This document shows, piece by piece, positions 1 to 8,741 of a DNA stretch of 64,000 nt. Each line of letters begins with the position of its first letter. The stretch's first letter is position 1. Below the pieces are notes generated by a model. It saw only the letters and a list, made by a program, of their open reading frames with translations, had not been told where the DNA came from and made no database searches. This stretch comes from Paenibacillus sp. Root444D2 (GTDB taxonomy: Bacteria > Bacillota > Bacilli > Paenibacillales > NBRC-103111): NCBI RefSeq assembly GCF_001426375.1, contig NZ_LMEO01000051.1, positions 310,241 through 374,240 on the forward strand, given 5' to 3'. A program made the translations under genes and the position numbers.

Positions 1-179
1 ATCTGATCGTCCGTGATTATTCGGAAGTTTTAAGTACGTTCGTGTATCGAGTCGGACTTGAATCCGGACAGTATACACTGGCGACCGTGGTCGGATTGTT
101 CCAAGCCGTCGTAGGGTTGATTTTCTTGATTGGCGCTAACTTCGCTTCCAAAAAGTTGACTGGTGACGGCATTATTTAA
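1..179 (+). CDS. Sugar ABC transporter permease, LplB type (C-terminal fragment)
   Basis: The window opens inside this gene. The frame runs from base 3 to TAA at 177-179 and gives 58 residues. The fragment contains VYRVGLESGQYTLATVVGLFQ followed by a hydrophobic helix and a short polar tail, the usual last transmembrane segment of LplB/YtcO-type inner-membrane permeases. Such proteins form one half of the channel of CUT1-type importers of oligosaccharides. The partner permease starts 26 bases downstream, so the two genes are almost certainly one operon. The solute-binding protein gene is not in view and probably lies upstream. Confidence 0.85.
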   Translation, partial: LIVRDYSEVLSTFVYRVGLESGQYTLATVVGLFQAVVGLIFLIGANFASKKLTGDGII

Positions 180-205
180 GTGAGTTGTAGAGGGGAGTCA
201 GTACG

Positions 206-1078
206 ATGAATGAACGGGCAGTAAACCGAGTATATGATACAGTTTTTATTGCATGTATAGCAGTTAGCGTAGTGCTCTGTCTTATTCCTTTTATCCATAT
301 TATTGCAGTATCTTTGAGCGGAACAACACCTATTACATCCGGTAAAGTTTCCTTATGGCCGCTTGAAGCGAACTTGGAATCGTACAAGAAAGTGTTTACG
401 AATATGTCGATGATTCGTTCTTTGGGCTTTACGATCTTCTTGACGGCGCTAAGTACGGTATTAAGCATGATCATGACCATCGCCGCCGCGTACCCTTTAT
501 CGAAGAAAGAGCTTAAGGGTCGTCAAATCCTTATGGTGATCATCATTTTTACCATGTTTTTTAGCGGAGGCATGATACCGGAATATATTTTAATGCGCAG
601 CCTGAATCTGCTGAACACCGTATGGTCTTTAGTGCTTCCCGGTTTAGTCAGTGCATTTAATCTAATCATTCTCATTTCTTTCTTTAATGGCATCCCTAAG
701 GCATTGGAAGAATCTGCGGAAATAGACGGATGCAGCTACTTCGGCATGCTGTGGCGGATTACCTTGCGCTTGTCCATGCCGGCGCTGGCCACACTGAGCC
801 TTTTTTACGCGGTGGGAAGATGGAACGGATTTCAAGATGCTTTAATGTATATTACGAAGCAGGAGCTCTATCCGCTTCAATTGAAGCTTTATCAGATGAT
901 ACAGAACAGTCAGGTCAACGACCTGATGAGACTGGAAGGCAGCCAAATGCAGTTGGTTGTGCCAGAAAGCTTAAAGGCCGCTACTGTCATATTCTCTACA
1001 GTTCCGATTCTCATTGTATACCCTTGGCTGCAGCGCTATTTTGTTTCCGGAGTCATGCTGGGCGCGGTTAAAGAGTAA
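206..1078 (+). CDS. Sugar ABC transporter permease, LplC/YtcP type
   Basis: This 290-residue protein has about six hydrophobic helices and the cytoplasmic EAA-type loop near residues 167-195 (EESAEIDG, then a RITLRLSMPAL stretch), which docks the ATPase in binding-protein-dependent importers. The ending GVMLGAVKE is typical of YtcP/LplC permeases of the CUT1 family. The ATG follows GAGGGGAG at normal spacing. It pairs with the truncated LplB-type permease just upstream. As in most such Paenibacillus operons no ATPase gene is adjacent, so a shared MsmK-like ATPase elsewhere is likely (inference). The enzymes downstream suggest that the cargo is a plant polysaccharide fragment rich in uronic acids. 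Confidence 0.93.
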   Translation: MNERAVNRVYDTVFIACIAVSVVLCLIPFIHIIAVSLSGTTPITSGKVSLWPLEANLESYKKVFTNMSMIRSLGFTIFLTALSTVLSMIMTIAAAYPLSKKELKGRQILMVIIIFTMFFSGGMIPEYILMRSLNLLNTVWSLVLPGLVSAFNLIILISFFNGIPKALEESAEIDGCSYFGMLWRITLRLSMPALATLSLFYAVGRWNGFQDALMYITKQELYPLQLKLYQMIQNSQVNDLMRLEGSQMQLVVPESLKAATVIFSTVPILIVYPWLQRYFVSGVMLGAVKE

Positions 1079-1136
1079 AGGGGGAGAATAGCAACACAAA
1101 CAGGATTCACTTCTAAAAAGAAAGAGGGTAAACCGT

Positions 1137-2888
1137 ATGGTCTATCATAAGCTAGTGAAGATTAACGATCAATGGGTGAAAGAGGCGTTCGATCGTCAGG
1201 TGCTGGATAACGAAAGCCGCTATTTCGGAGGCGTTGTTGATCCGGCAACAGGGATCCCATGGCCTAGTCATACGAATTCTCTAATGATTATGGGTTTATG
1301 GGCAGCTGCTCTAATCAATCCGGATTCTACTTATTATCACGACAACATACTATTGGAACGACTGAAAAAACTGTCGCGGTTTATGTTGAATTTTCAGCAT
1401 GATGACGGCACCATTTCACCGGGCTGGACCAACTATCACTCGCCACCTGACACAGCCTTCAACGTAGTAGGGCTATCCCAAATCTACAATCTGCTGTCGT
1501 CAAGCGAGTGGCAGCCGGCCGAGTCCGTTGCTGCCGATGTTCATCGTTTTCTGGAGCGGACGATTCCTGCCCTGCTGACAGGCGGCATTCATACGCCTAA
1601 TCATCGTTGGGTGATCTGCTCAGCCCTCGGTTCCTTATACGATATCTTTGGCATTGAAGCGCTCAAAGAACGCGCCTCGGAATGGTTGTCCGAAGGGCTG
1701 GACATCACTCCGGACGGAGAATGGACGGAGCGCAGCAACGGTATTTATAACGCTGTCAGCGACATTAATCTTTACTATGCGGCTCGGTACCTGGACCGGC
1801 CGGAGCTGCTCGAGAGTGTGCGAGCTAATCTGAGGATGATGATGTATTTGGTTCACCCTGACGGCGAGATTGTGACGGACTATTCGGGACGTCAAGATTT
1901 TGGTCAAAAGTTCACGCTTGCCGACTATTATTCCATTTATCAGCTCATGGCGGTACATGACCGGGATCCTTTGTTTGCGGCCATGGCCAGCTTGGCGGGC
2001 GAAGCGATTACCCATCCCGGCGCCCTTCCGAACAACGCCATGCTGAACCTTTTGCTTCATCCGGCTTTGCGGGAGAGCTCGGTGCAACCGGCGGAGCTTC
2101 CTACCGAATATCGTAAAATCATCAATGGCGATTTCAATCGCTCCCTGTACTTATCCAAAATGGAGCAAGCCGGTCATAACGGAAAAATCTCGCATAGCAG
2201 CTTTCACCCGGAATTCGGCGCCCCGGTGGCTAGACACCGGAGCGGCAAAACCAGTGCGACCGTTATGACGGAGGCCACCTCTTTCTTTGCGTTACGGCAC
2301 GGCCATGCTAGGCTGCTAGGCGTTCAAGTAGGCTCCAACTTTGAGCCAGGCACGACCAAATTCAAGGAGCTGAAGGAGCATAATGGCGCATACCTTTTGA
2401 AGTCGCAAGAGAAAAAGGGCTATTATGGCCCAATCCCGCAGGCGCAGCTTCCAGAAGATGCATCGGAAAATCTAAGCCCGTGGTACCTGCTTCCGCATCA
2501 CAAAAGGTCCATGACCCATGAACAGACACATGAGACCTTCGTTGAAGCGGCAGAGACCAAGGAAGGATGGACTCTGCGTATTCGGTCAGACAAGCCGGCG
2601 GATGTGTTAACACAGGTTGTCTTTCTCTTCGGAGTGGAAGGGACGCTGCATACCGATGGCTGTGAGCCCGTCGGTGAAGATAAAATGATGTGGCGCAATG
2701 GCAGCGTCAGATACGAGAATAATGGAGATTGGATAGAAATAAAGGGTGCTGCTTCTGAGCATTCGTCAACAGCCATCCGCAATATGGTTTATCCGAGGGG
2801 CTGTCAGATGCTTCTTGTCAATCTGATTACACCGATCGATCATACATTCAATATTCGGGTTTCACCGAATTCTGCTTCGAATGGTTAG
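1137..2888 (+). CDS. Putative toroid-fold polysaccharide-degrading enzyme (heparinase II/III-like architecture)
   Basis: The 583-residue protein has no signal peptide. The first 310 residues look all-helical with aromatic and Asp/His-rich segments (LNFQHDDGTISPGW, TERSNGIYNAVSDINLYYAARY), resembling an (alpha/alpha) toroid. Residues about 330-575 look beta-rich, as in the C-terminal sheet domain of heparinase II/III-type lyases and related enzymes. I do not recognise the exact family. It lies 58 bases after the permease gene, and its stop overlaps the ribosome binding site of the GH105 gene, so it is translationally linked to uronide breakdown. A cytoplasmic lyase or hydrolase acting on imported oligosaccharides is the best inference; a non-catalytic toroid protein cannot be excluded. 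Confidence 0.65.
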   Translation: MVYHKLVKINDQWVKEAFDRQVLDNESRYFGGVVDPATGIPWPSHTNSLMIMGLWAAALINPDSTYYHDNILLERLKKLSRFMLNFQHDDGTISPGWTNYHSPPDTAFNVVGLSQIYNLLSSSEWQPAESVAADVHRFLERTIPALLTGGIHTPNHRWVICSALGSLYDIFGIEALKERASEWLSEGLDITPDGEWTERSNGIYNAVSDINLYYAARYLDRPELLESVRANLRMMMYLVHPDGEIVTDYSGRQDFGQKFTLADYYSIYQLMAVHDRDPLFAAMASLAGEAITHPGALPNNAMLNLLLHPALRESSVQPAELPTEYRKIINGDFNRSLYLSKMEQAGHNGKISHSSFHPEFGAPVARHRSGKTSATVMTEATSFFALRHGHARLLGVQVGSNFEPGTTKFKELKEHNGAYLLKSQEKKGYYGPIPQAQLPEDASENLSPWYLLPHHKRSMTHEQTHETFVEAAETKEGWTLRIRSDKPADVLTQVVFLFGVEGTLHTDGCEPVGEDKMMWRNGSVRYENNGDWIEIKGAASEHSSTAIRNMVYPRGCQMLLVNLITPIDHTFNIRVSPNSASNG

Positions 2889-2898
2889 GAGAGATAAC

Positions 2899-5139
2899 AT
2901 GACTGTTTATTTTCAAGAACAAGAAAGCGCCCATTACCGCTTTGGCGACAATGACGCCGAAATCCTGAAGGTTCTGGCGCAGCGGTACATAGGGGCCAAT
3001 CCGCAGGCTGGGTTTGTCTACCGTACATTTCATCAATCAGGCGTGCTGCAAAATAAGGAAGGTCTATTTGAAATCGACCTAAGCCAGCGGTTTCCAAGCG
3101 CCAAGCCAGGGCAATGGGCCTATGGTGCAGGCGTTGTTTGGAGCGATGAGGAGCGGAATCTGGATATCATCATCCGCTGCCTGGGTCCGGTCCGCTTTTT
3201 TTTTAACGGCAGTTTAACCTATCGCTCCAATGTCATAGACGAGATGAGTCCGGACGCAAGCGTGAAGCTGAATGTCACCTTTACAAAAGGCTGGAACACC
3301 TTGTTCATCAAAATGAAGCATACACCAGCCGGCTTTGGCTGTTTGATCGGATCGGACGAAGCGAAGGTCCGCATACTGAATGTACTGGCTCCGTTTAAGG
3401 AAAGACAGGGAAAGGCGGGATGGGTATTCTCCGCACCCGTCGACAAGGATGTTGTGCCAGATGAAACCAAGCTGCCCGATCTGTTTTCTTTCGAAAAGAA
3501 CAGCGGATTAAGCTGGTTTCCCGAGTGCCAGTGGAACGAGGAAGAACGTAAGCTTCCTTCTTTAGAAAGAATGTATGGCCGCCAGTCGGGCAAGCTTGCT
3601 TTTGCTTGGACCCGCTTTCGTCAGCATTTAGCCGGAAGCCATCCTGTGAATATGGTTATCACTTCTTTGGGACCCATTACGGTATGGATTAACGGAAAAG
3701 AGACGGTGAAAGAAAATAAGGCCGGCCATTATGCTCTTGAGCTTCCGTTATTTAACGGAGTATACGATTTGCTTGTGAAAAGTATTTGCGGTGAAGGCGT
3801 TTGGGAGTATACGTTAACTGCTTCCATAGGCGGCGCTCCCATTGATCTATATGCTCCCCATCAAGTGCATGGATCAGGAGATGCGGCCTGGCTGTATGTC
3901 GGACCGTTCCAAGTGGAGGCGGATCCCGAGCTAAGCGACTTGCAGCGAACAGATCGTTTGTATGCGACAACAAGAGAAGTAAAGGAAAAGGCAAACTACG
4001 CTTACTGGCGGCTGGACCTTCCTCATGCTTGGATTCGTCCTTATTATGAGAACTCTATGCTGAGCAACAAATGGACAGTAGGCACAATGACCAATTATGC
4101 CCGTTGGGATTATCCGCTCGGTGTTACGATTTACGGGTTGCTTCAAACAGGACGTTTTCTCCATAGACCGGACATGATTCGTTATGCCACGGAACACGTT
4201 CAAGCATGTACGGATATGTTCGAGTATTCTCTCTGGGACGCTGAGCAATATGGCTTTCCCGCTATCAACCAGCAGCTGGTTATGATGAAAATGCTCGACA
4301 ACTGCGGTTCCTTCGGCTCGGCTATGCTCGAAGCCTACCGGGAATGCGGCGATAACGCCTTTTTACCTGTGGCCTCCCGGATCGCGGACTTTATGCTGAA
4401 CAAGCTGGAACGTCGTGAGGACGGAGCGTTTTACCGAACGTGTCCAGGGGAATATTCAGCGGATACCATGTGGGCCGATGATTTATACATGAGTACGCCG
4501 TTCTTGCGCCGTTACGCTGAAATATCGGGTGATGCCCGTGCGCTAGATGAAGCGGCAAAGCAGTTTTTACGATTTAGAAATTATTTATTCATGCCGGAGC
4601 AGCGGATTATGTCCCATGTTTATGATTTTAAGTATGGGCGTGCAACAGGCATACCATGGGGCCGCGGAAACGGTTGGGTGTTGTTCTCCTTGACGGAGGT
4701 TTTGGAAGTTTTGCCGGAGACGCACGAAGACCGACCGGCGCTGCTCGAATTTTTTAATGAGCTGTGTGAAGGCTATTTAGTCCTGCAATCGGACAGTGGT
4801 CTATGGCATCAGGTGTTGAATGCTTCCGAAACCTATTTGGAAGCGTCGTGCACTGCGATGTTTGCCTATGCTTTTGCTCGGGGCGTCCGTTTTTCTTGGC
4901 TTCGCGAATCAAATCGTTTTGCGGAGGCCGCCATTTTAGCTTGGAACGGTCTAAGCCGAATCGCCATAGACCGCCAAGGCAACGTACACGGTGTGTGCAG
5001 CGGCTCTAGATATGCGTTTCATCCCGAATATTACAATGAGGATCTTCGTACGGTAACCAATGATAATCATGGAATTGGCATTATGATGCTGGCCGGAACT
5101 GAAGTCGCGAAATTGAAGGGGTACTTGTCATTCGATTGA
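2899..5139 (+). CDS. GH105 unsaturated uronyl hydrolase with long N-terminal beta domains
   Basis: The 746-residue protein carries a YteR/GH105-type (alpha/alpha)6 catalytic region in about residues 370-740, with TMWADDLYMSTPFLRRY near residue 526 (a conserved Asp of the family) and the WGRGNGW motif near 586. Known members remove the unsaturated uronic acid from lyase products in the cytoplasm. The preceding 360 residues contain two beta-sandwich-like stretches with WING-type motifs (ITVWINGKET), an unusual extension because a typical YteR is about 370 residues. I chose the ATG at 2899 because AGGAGA at 2887-2892 precedes it; an in-frame ATG at 2881 lies inside the previous gene and lacks a site. 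No signal peptide is seen. Confidence 0.88.
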   Translation: MTVYFQEQESAHYRFGDNDAEILKVLAQRYIGANPQAGFVYRTFHQSGVLQNKEGLFEIDLSQRFPSAKPGQWAYGAGVVWSDEERNLDIIIRCLGPVRFFFNGSLTYRSNVIDEMSPDASVKLNVTFTKGWNTLFIKMKHTPAGFGCLIGSDEAKVRILNVLAPFKERQGKAGWVFSAPVDKDVVPDETKLPDLFSFEKNSGLSWFPECQWNEEERKLPSLERMYGRQSGKLAFAWTRFRQHLAGSHPVNMVITSLGPITVWINGKETVKENKAGHYALELPLFNGVYDLLVKSICGEGVWEYTLTASIGGAPIDLYAPHQVHGSGDAAWLYVGPFQVEADPELSDLQRTDRLYATTREVKEKANYAYWRLDLPHAWIRPYYENSMLSNKWTVGTMTNYARWDYPLGVTIYGLLQTGRFLHRPDMIRYATEHVQACTDMFEYSLWDAEQYGFPAINQQLVMMKMLDNCGSFGSAMLEAYRECGDNAFLPVASRIADFMLNKLERREDGAFYRTCPGEYSADTMWADDLYMSTPFLRRYAEISGDARALDEAAKQFLRFRNYLFMPEQRIMSHVYDFKYGRATGIPWGRGNGWVLFSLTEVLEVLPETHEDRPALLEFFNELCEGYLVLQSDSGLWHQVLNASETYLEASCTAMFAYAFARGVRFSWLRESNRFAEAAILAWNGLSRIAIDRQGNVHGVCSGSRYAFHPEYYNEDLRTVTNDNHGIGIMMLAGTEVAKLKGYLSFD

Positions 5140-5773
5140 CTTTGTGTAATGAGATCATTACTTAATATGATCAGTGGGAAAGGGTGCTTGTTTGAATATT
5201 TATGCATATATTGCATAAATGGAATTTTACTAACAAAACAAACGGAGTCACGCGGGTTTGCGGGCTCCGTTTTATAATTATTTATGAAACATCACACGAG
5301 GCGTGTTAATTTTTTAGGATCTTCTTCACCGTTTGCAATGGCGTTAAGCATGTCCTTAGATGAGACCCCCATAATATCTGAAACCACAAAGCCCTGTTTA
5401 ATCAAGACGAATAGACTGCGTGGAGACAAATGGAATGGGGTTTTTGAACTTGATTTCTTTTATGAAAATGGTCTGCAACCAATTATTAAATGTGTATTTG
5501 ATACATTTTCAAATAATAATTCTGTTTTAAGTATATAAATGTAATTTAAATAGATTGCTTAATATAAGAGAATTTGAAAAGCAAACACCCCGTAACTTAT
5601 TTAATAAGTTACGGAATGTTTTGCGTGTATTTGTGGATTTAGTTTGAAGGAACAGTATTCATTTTTATGTATAGAGTTTACATTTTGTGAATGCTGATAG
5701 TCTCAACAATTATGAAAATTTAGATTAATTTGAACAACTCAGTTCATTCATTTTCTCACTCGTAGAAATCTTT
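5140..5773. other. AT-rich intergenic region with a doubtful 84-codon reading frame
   Basis: Besides the terminator, this stretch holds an open frame at 5284-5538 on the plus strand (84 codons) with no ribosome binding site and no recognisable domain; it may be a gene remnant or chance. A near-perfect hairpin CCGTAACTTATT / AATAAGTTACGG spans 5590-5614 and is followed by a weak T-run. The downstream MFS gene reads toward this region from the other side, so the hairpin may end one of the two transcripts. Nothing else was recognised. Confidence 0.45.
5238..5276 (+). terminator. Rho-independent terminator after the uronide operon
   Basis: An AACGGAG/CTCCGTT stem encloses a GC-rich loop and is followed by TTTTATAATTATTT. 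It lies about 100 bases after the GH105 stop. Confidence 0.75.
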
Positions 5774-6952
5774 TTAAGAGGCGGACTTTCTTGCTTGTGC
5801 ACCAAGGAGACGCCGCGACAACAGCAAGGCAAAAGCCAGAAAAGCTAATACGATAAAACTAAACATCAGGAAATAGCCACCCATATGGTAGAATAGACTG
5901 CCAACGATCGGGCTACAAGCCATTCCCATATAGCGAAAAAAGTTATAAGCACCGACGGCGGTCGCACGGTTTTTCGTGAAAGCGCCCGTTAGCAGTGTCG
6001 TCTGCACGGGGAGCGAGAGCCCGAGGAATAACCCGAAGCAGATAATACCGGCCAACAACCAAGTTATTGAAATCGAGTAGAAGATCATGAAAAACAACAC
6101 CGAAGACACATTTAGAAAAGTAGTCAGAACGATGACCTTTTTTCCGTCTATCCGTGCTTGGATTTTGCCACCGAAGAAGCTGCCGACCACGATGCAAAGG
6201 GACATCGGCAGAAATACGAGTCCCTTTTGCTCGGCCGACAAGCCGTAACGTTCGCTTAAGATGTTCGGCAGAAATACAAGAAAATTGTAAAACACGTAAT
6301 ATTGAATAAACCCAAGATAAATAACCGACGACCCGATCCGATTCTGTAGTATCGTTGCGAAATCCCGCAGTTGAAAGCGGGTGGCCTCGCCGCTGTCGGG
6401 CTTAGTTTCCTTCAGATAAAGGTAGTTGAGGATCAGCACAAGCATACCTGTAGCTGCAAGAGCGAGAAACACGGATTGAAAATTGAACAAACCGCTGAGG
6501 AAGCCGCCGATGACCGGCCCGAGCACAGGGCCTAATGAAACCATCATTTGAAATGTCCCCATAGCTTGGCCGCGTTCTTTTCCATCGAACAAGTCGCTGA
6601 TGACTGTAACGGCAACGACTGATCCCGCAGCGATTCCGATCGCCTGCAACGCTCGGAAGACCAGCAGAAGCCCTATATTTTCGGAGAAAAAACACCCAAC
6701 CGAAGCGATAACATACAGCGAAATCCCGAAAAGAATGACTTTGCGGCGCCCCTTCGAGTCAGTGAGCGGACCATAGATCACCTGCATGATGGCAAGAAAT
6801 AAGGTAAACACCGAAATCGTCAAGTTTACGACGAATGAGGTGGTGTGGAGTTGACTGGCAACCTCGGGTAACACCGGGGTGTAAATGGTTTGCGTGAACG
6901 GCCCAAGAAATGCGGCAAACGCCACAATATAAACAACGAATTTACGATTCAT
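5774..6952 (-). CDS. MFS transporter, drug-efflux type (12 TM)
   Basis: The 392-residue protein is strongly hydrophobic with about twelve predicted helices. The loop between helices 2 and 3 carries the major-facilitator motif A (GPLTDSKGRRKV), and the GPVLGPVIGG motif near residue 135 is the antiporter motif C of proton-driven drug exporters such as Bcr/CflA and related families. It should act in the cytoplasmic membrane, exporting small molecules. It is divergent from a LysR-type regulator gene, an arrangement usual for inducible efflux pumps. AAAGG lies ten bases before the ATG. The substrate cannot be deduced. Confidence 0.9.
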   Translation of the reverse strand: MNRKFVVYIVAFAAFLGPFTQTIYTPVLPEVASQLHTTSFVVNLTISVFTLFLAIMQVIYGPLTDSKGRRKVILFGISLYVIASVGCFFSENIGLLLVFRALQAIGIAAGSVVAVTVISDLFDGKERGQAMGTFQMMVSLGPVLGPVIGGFLSGLFNFQSVFLALAATGMLVLILNYLYLKETKPDSGEATRFQLRDFATILQNRIGSSVIYLGFIQYYVFYNFLVFLPNILSERYGLSAEQKGLVFLPMSLCIVVGSFFGGKIQARIDGKKVIVLTTFLNVSSVLFFMIFYSISITWLLAGIICFGLFLGLSLPVQTTLLTGAFTKNRATAVGAYNFFRYMGMACSPIVGSLFYHMGGYFLMFSFIVLAFLAFALLLSRRLLGAQARKSAS

Positions 6953-6986
6953 GATGTGTAAACCTTTCTATGAAGTCTGTCCTATT

Positions 6987-7001
6987 TACTATTCAATAGT
7001 A
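6987..7001. promoter_or_regulatory. 15-bp palindrome, candidate LysR operator
   Basis: TACTATTCAATAGTA is a perfect inverted repeat around one central C. It lies 35 bases before the MFS start in the divergent region shared with the LysR gene. A T...A palindrome in this place is what LysR-type regulators usually bind. The assignment is inference. Confidence 0.45.
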
Positions 7002-7124
7002 TCCCTAGACCAACTGAAATCATTAACCACCTGTTGGCGAGCACTCAATTTTGGTCCCCCACCCCCAACGCGTCTTATTGTCATCGTACTTGAAATCGAT
7101 TATTTATTCCAACGCATTTCATGC

Positions 7125-7130
7125 TATAAT
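7125..7130 (+). promoter_or_regulatory. -10 box of the LysR gene
   Basis: TATAAT lies 35 bases before the chosen start codon of the LysR gene. No good -35 box is seen at 16-18 bases, so an activator or weak basal expression is likely. Confidence 0.45.
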
Positions 7131-7165
7131 CTCATTGACTTGAAGGAATGAATGGAGAGTGCGAA

Positions 7166-8044
7166 ATGGAACTTCTTCAACTGCAATATTTTCTCGCGGT
7201 AGCTCGTTTGGAACATGTGACCGAAGCGGCACGAATTCTGCACGTTACTCAATCGTCACTAAGCAAAACGATTCAACGCTTGGAGGAGGATCTAGGGGTC
7301 CCTCTATTCGATCGAATAGGTAGGAAGCTGCGATTAAATGAGTTCGGAAGCAGATTCCTTCGACGTGCAGAAAGGGCTTTGTTTGAATTGGAACAGGGGA
7401 AGCTGGAGCTTAGCGATTTATCCAGCCCGGATCATGGTACACTAGAATTGGGGGTGACCACCGCTAGCATATTACCAAATATCCTTCGAGAGTTTCGGAA
7501 AAAGCGGCCCTATATTCAATTTCATGTGCAAATGCTGACCACGCAGGAAATGGTTACGCTTCTTGATAGAGGAGAGGTTGATTTTTGCTTGTCCTCACCT
7601 CCTATAGAAGGGGATGACATCGAATGTCAAATCGTGTTTATCGACCCAATCCTTGTAGCTGTTCCAAAGGGGCATCGACTGGCAGATCGAAGCAGCGTAT
7701 CCTTGACAGAGCTAAAGGATGAATGGTTTGTAGGAGTAAAGAAGGGCTACGGTACTCGCGATTTAATGGACTCTGTATGCAAATCGGTTGGATTTGTACC
7801 TAAATATGTGTATGAGGGGGATGAACCTGCTAGGCTTATCACTCTTGTGGAAGCCGAAATTGGCATAGCCTTCATACCAAGCACGGCAAGGAATTCACGG
7901 GAACAAATCAAATATCTCCAAGTAGAAACTCACGAAGTGGTACGGGAGATAGCTTTATTATGGCACAGGAGTCGATATATTTCGCGGGCTGCTCTGGAAT
8001 TCCGTGAGGTAGTTGTAGAATATTTTGGGGCGATATCCAAATAG
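7166..8044 (+). CDS. LysR family transcriptional regulator
   Basis: The 292-residue protein has the LysR N-terminal winged helix-turn-helix (LQYFLAVARLEHVTEAARIL, then SSLSKTIQRLEEDLGVPLFDR) in residues 3-60 and a periplasmic-binding-protein-like effector domain from about 90 to 290. It probably controls the divergent MFS transporter gene in response to the pump substrate. The start at 7166 is preceded by GGAGAG with six bases spacing and gives the usual MELLQLQYF opening; an in-frame ATG at 7148 lacks spacing to any ribosome binding site. Confidence 0.93.
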   Translation: MELLQLQYFLAVARLEHVTEAARILHVTQSSLSKTIQRLEEDLGVPLFDRIGRKLRLNEFGSRFLRRAERALFELEQGKLELSDLSSPDHGTLELGVTTASILPNILREFRKKRPYIQFHVQMLTTQEMVTLLDRGEVDFCLSSPPIEGDDIECQIVFIDPILVAVPKGHRLADRSSVSLTELKDEWFVGVKKGYGTRDLMDSVCKSVGFVPKYVYEGDEPARLITLVEAEIGIAFIPSTARNSREQIKYLQVETHEVVREIALLWHRSRYISRAALEFREVVVEYFGAISK

Positions 8045-8106
8045 ACAATTTAATCCCATATGTAAGCGAAATAAAATTTTTGGGCATACCCAGTTTATGG
8101 GTTTAT

Positions 8107-8520
8107 TGAAGTAACGGGTCTGGTTTACCCTTAATGAAAGCAAGCGTTTATAATCAATTCGCCAAGCAATTAAACTTGAAAACCGTGTCTATCCGTGAAC
8201 AAGAAGCCATTAAAATCGTCCCCCCTGAGGAAAATGACGGCATAAATCGCCTAGAAATTGAAGGAAATAGCATCCAAATAACAGAAGACATACGTGTAAA
8301 GCTATTGCAGGATCTTGGCGTATTGTTCTTGTTTCCGTAAATCGTGGCAACCATTCATTCCGCCGTTGCTTTAGGAGCGCTGCAAAGGCTATTTAAAGTA
8401 GAAGTCGGCGCAGCCGCGGTTACCGTTATGGGTATCTTCTTGCTCCTTCAGATCGTTTATTTCTTGTTCATTAGAAGGAATTATTTGAATGTGATAAAAA
8501 AGCATCTCACCAACAGCTGA
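8107..8520 (+). pseudogene. Remnant of a BceB/FtsX-type ABC transporter permease
   Basis: One frame continues from about 8110 through an in-frame TAA at 8338-8340 to TGA at 8518-8520. The first part (SVYNQFAKQLNLKTVSIREQEAI) resembles the extracellular-domain end of bacitracin-type export permeases. The second part (SAVALGALQRLF, a hydrophobic helix, then YFLFIRRNYLNVIKKH) resembles the last transmembrane helix and tail of FtsX-fold permeases. The middle transmembrane part is missing, and no upstream N-terminal portion or ATPase gene remains. The whole looks like an internally deleted, stop-interrupted leftover of an antimicrobial-peptide resistance transporter. The family call is by eye from sequence pattern. 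Confidence 0.6.
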
Positions 8521-8534
8521 AGCAGGTTTATATT

Positions 8535-8571
8535 AAAAGGCATTCAATAGGAGTAATTGGATGCCTTTTTT
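8535..8571. terminator. Bidirectional terminator
   Basis: AAAAGGCATTCAA pairs with TTGGATGCCTTTT (one G-T pair) around a nine-base loop, with T-runs in both orientations. It ends the pseudogene region and could also serve the minus-strand AraC gene. Confidence 0.75.
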
Positions 8572-8741
8572 GCTGCTTGTTTTATTTTGCTACTTTGATG
8601 ATGAATCCTGAAGCAGGTCAATGAAGTGGGTCATCATTCCAAAATTCAACACAGCAGCATGCATTTCGCTAATCATTTATTTGTACCCAAGCAGACAAAA
8701 CGCTTGAGTTTTTACTTCTTGAAGGCTCTGTTGAATAGAGC

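Noticed and set aside
1635-2087. A 150-codon minus-strand frame inside the toroid-protein gene
   Set aside because: It is a shadow of the plus-strand gene, which has the better codon pattern, ribosome binding site and operon context.
5590-5614. The near-perfect hairpin as an insertion-sequence end
   Set aside because: No transposase remnant, matching second end or target duplication is visible; a weak terminator is simpler.
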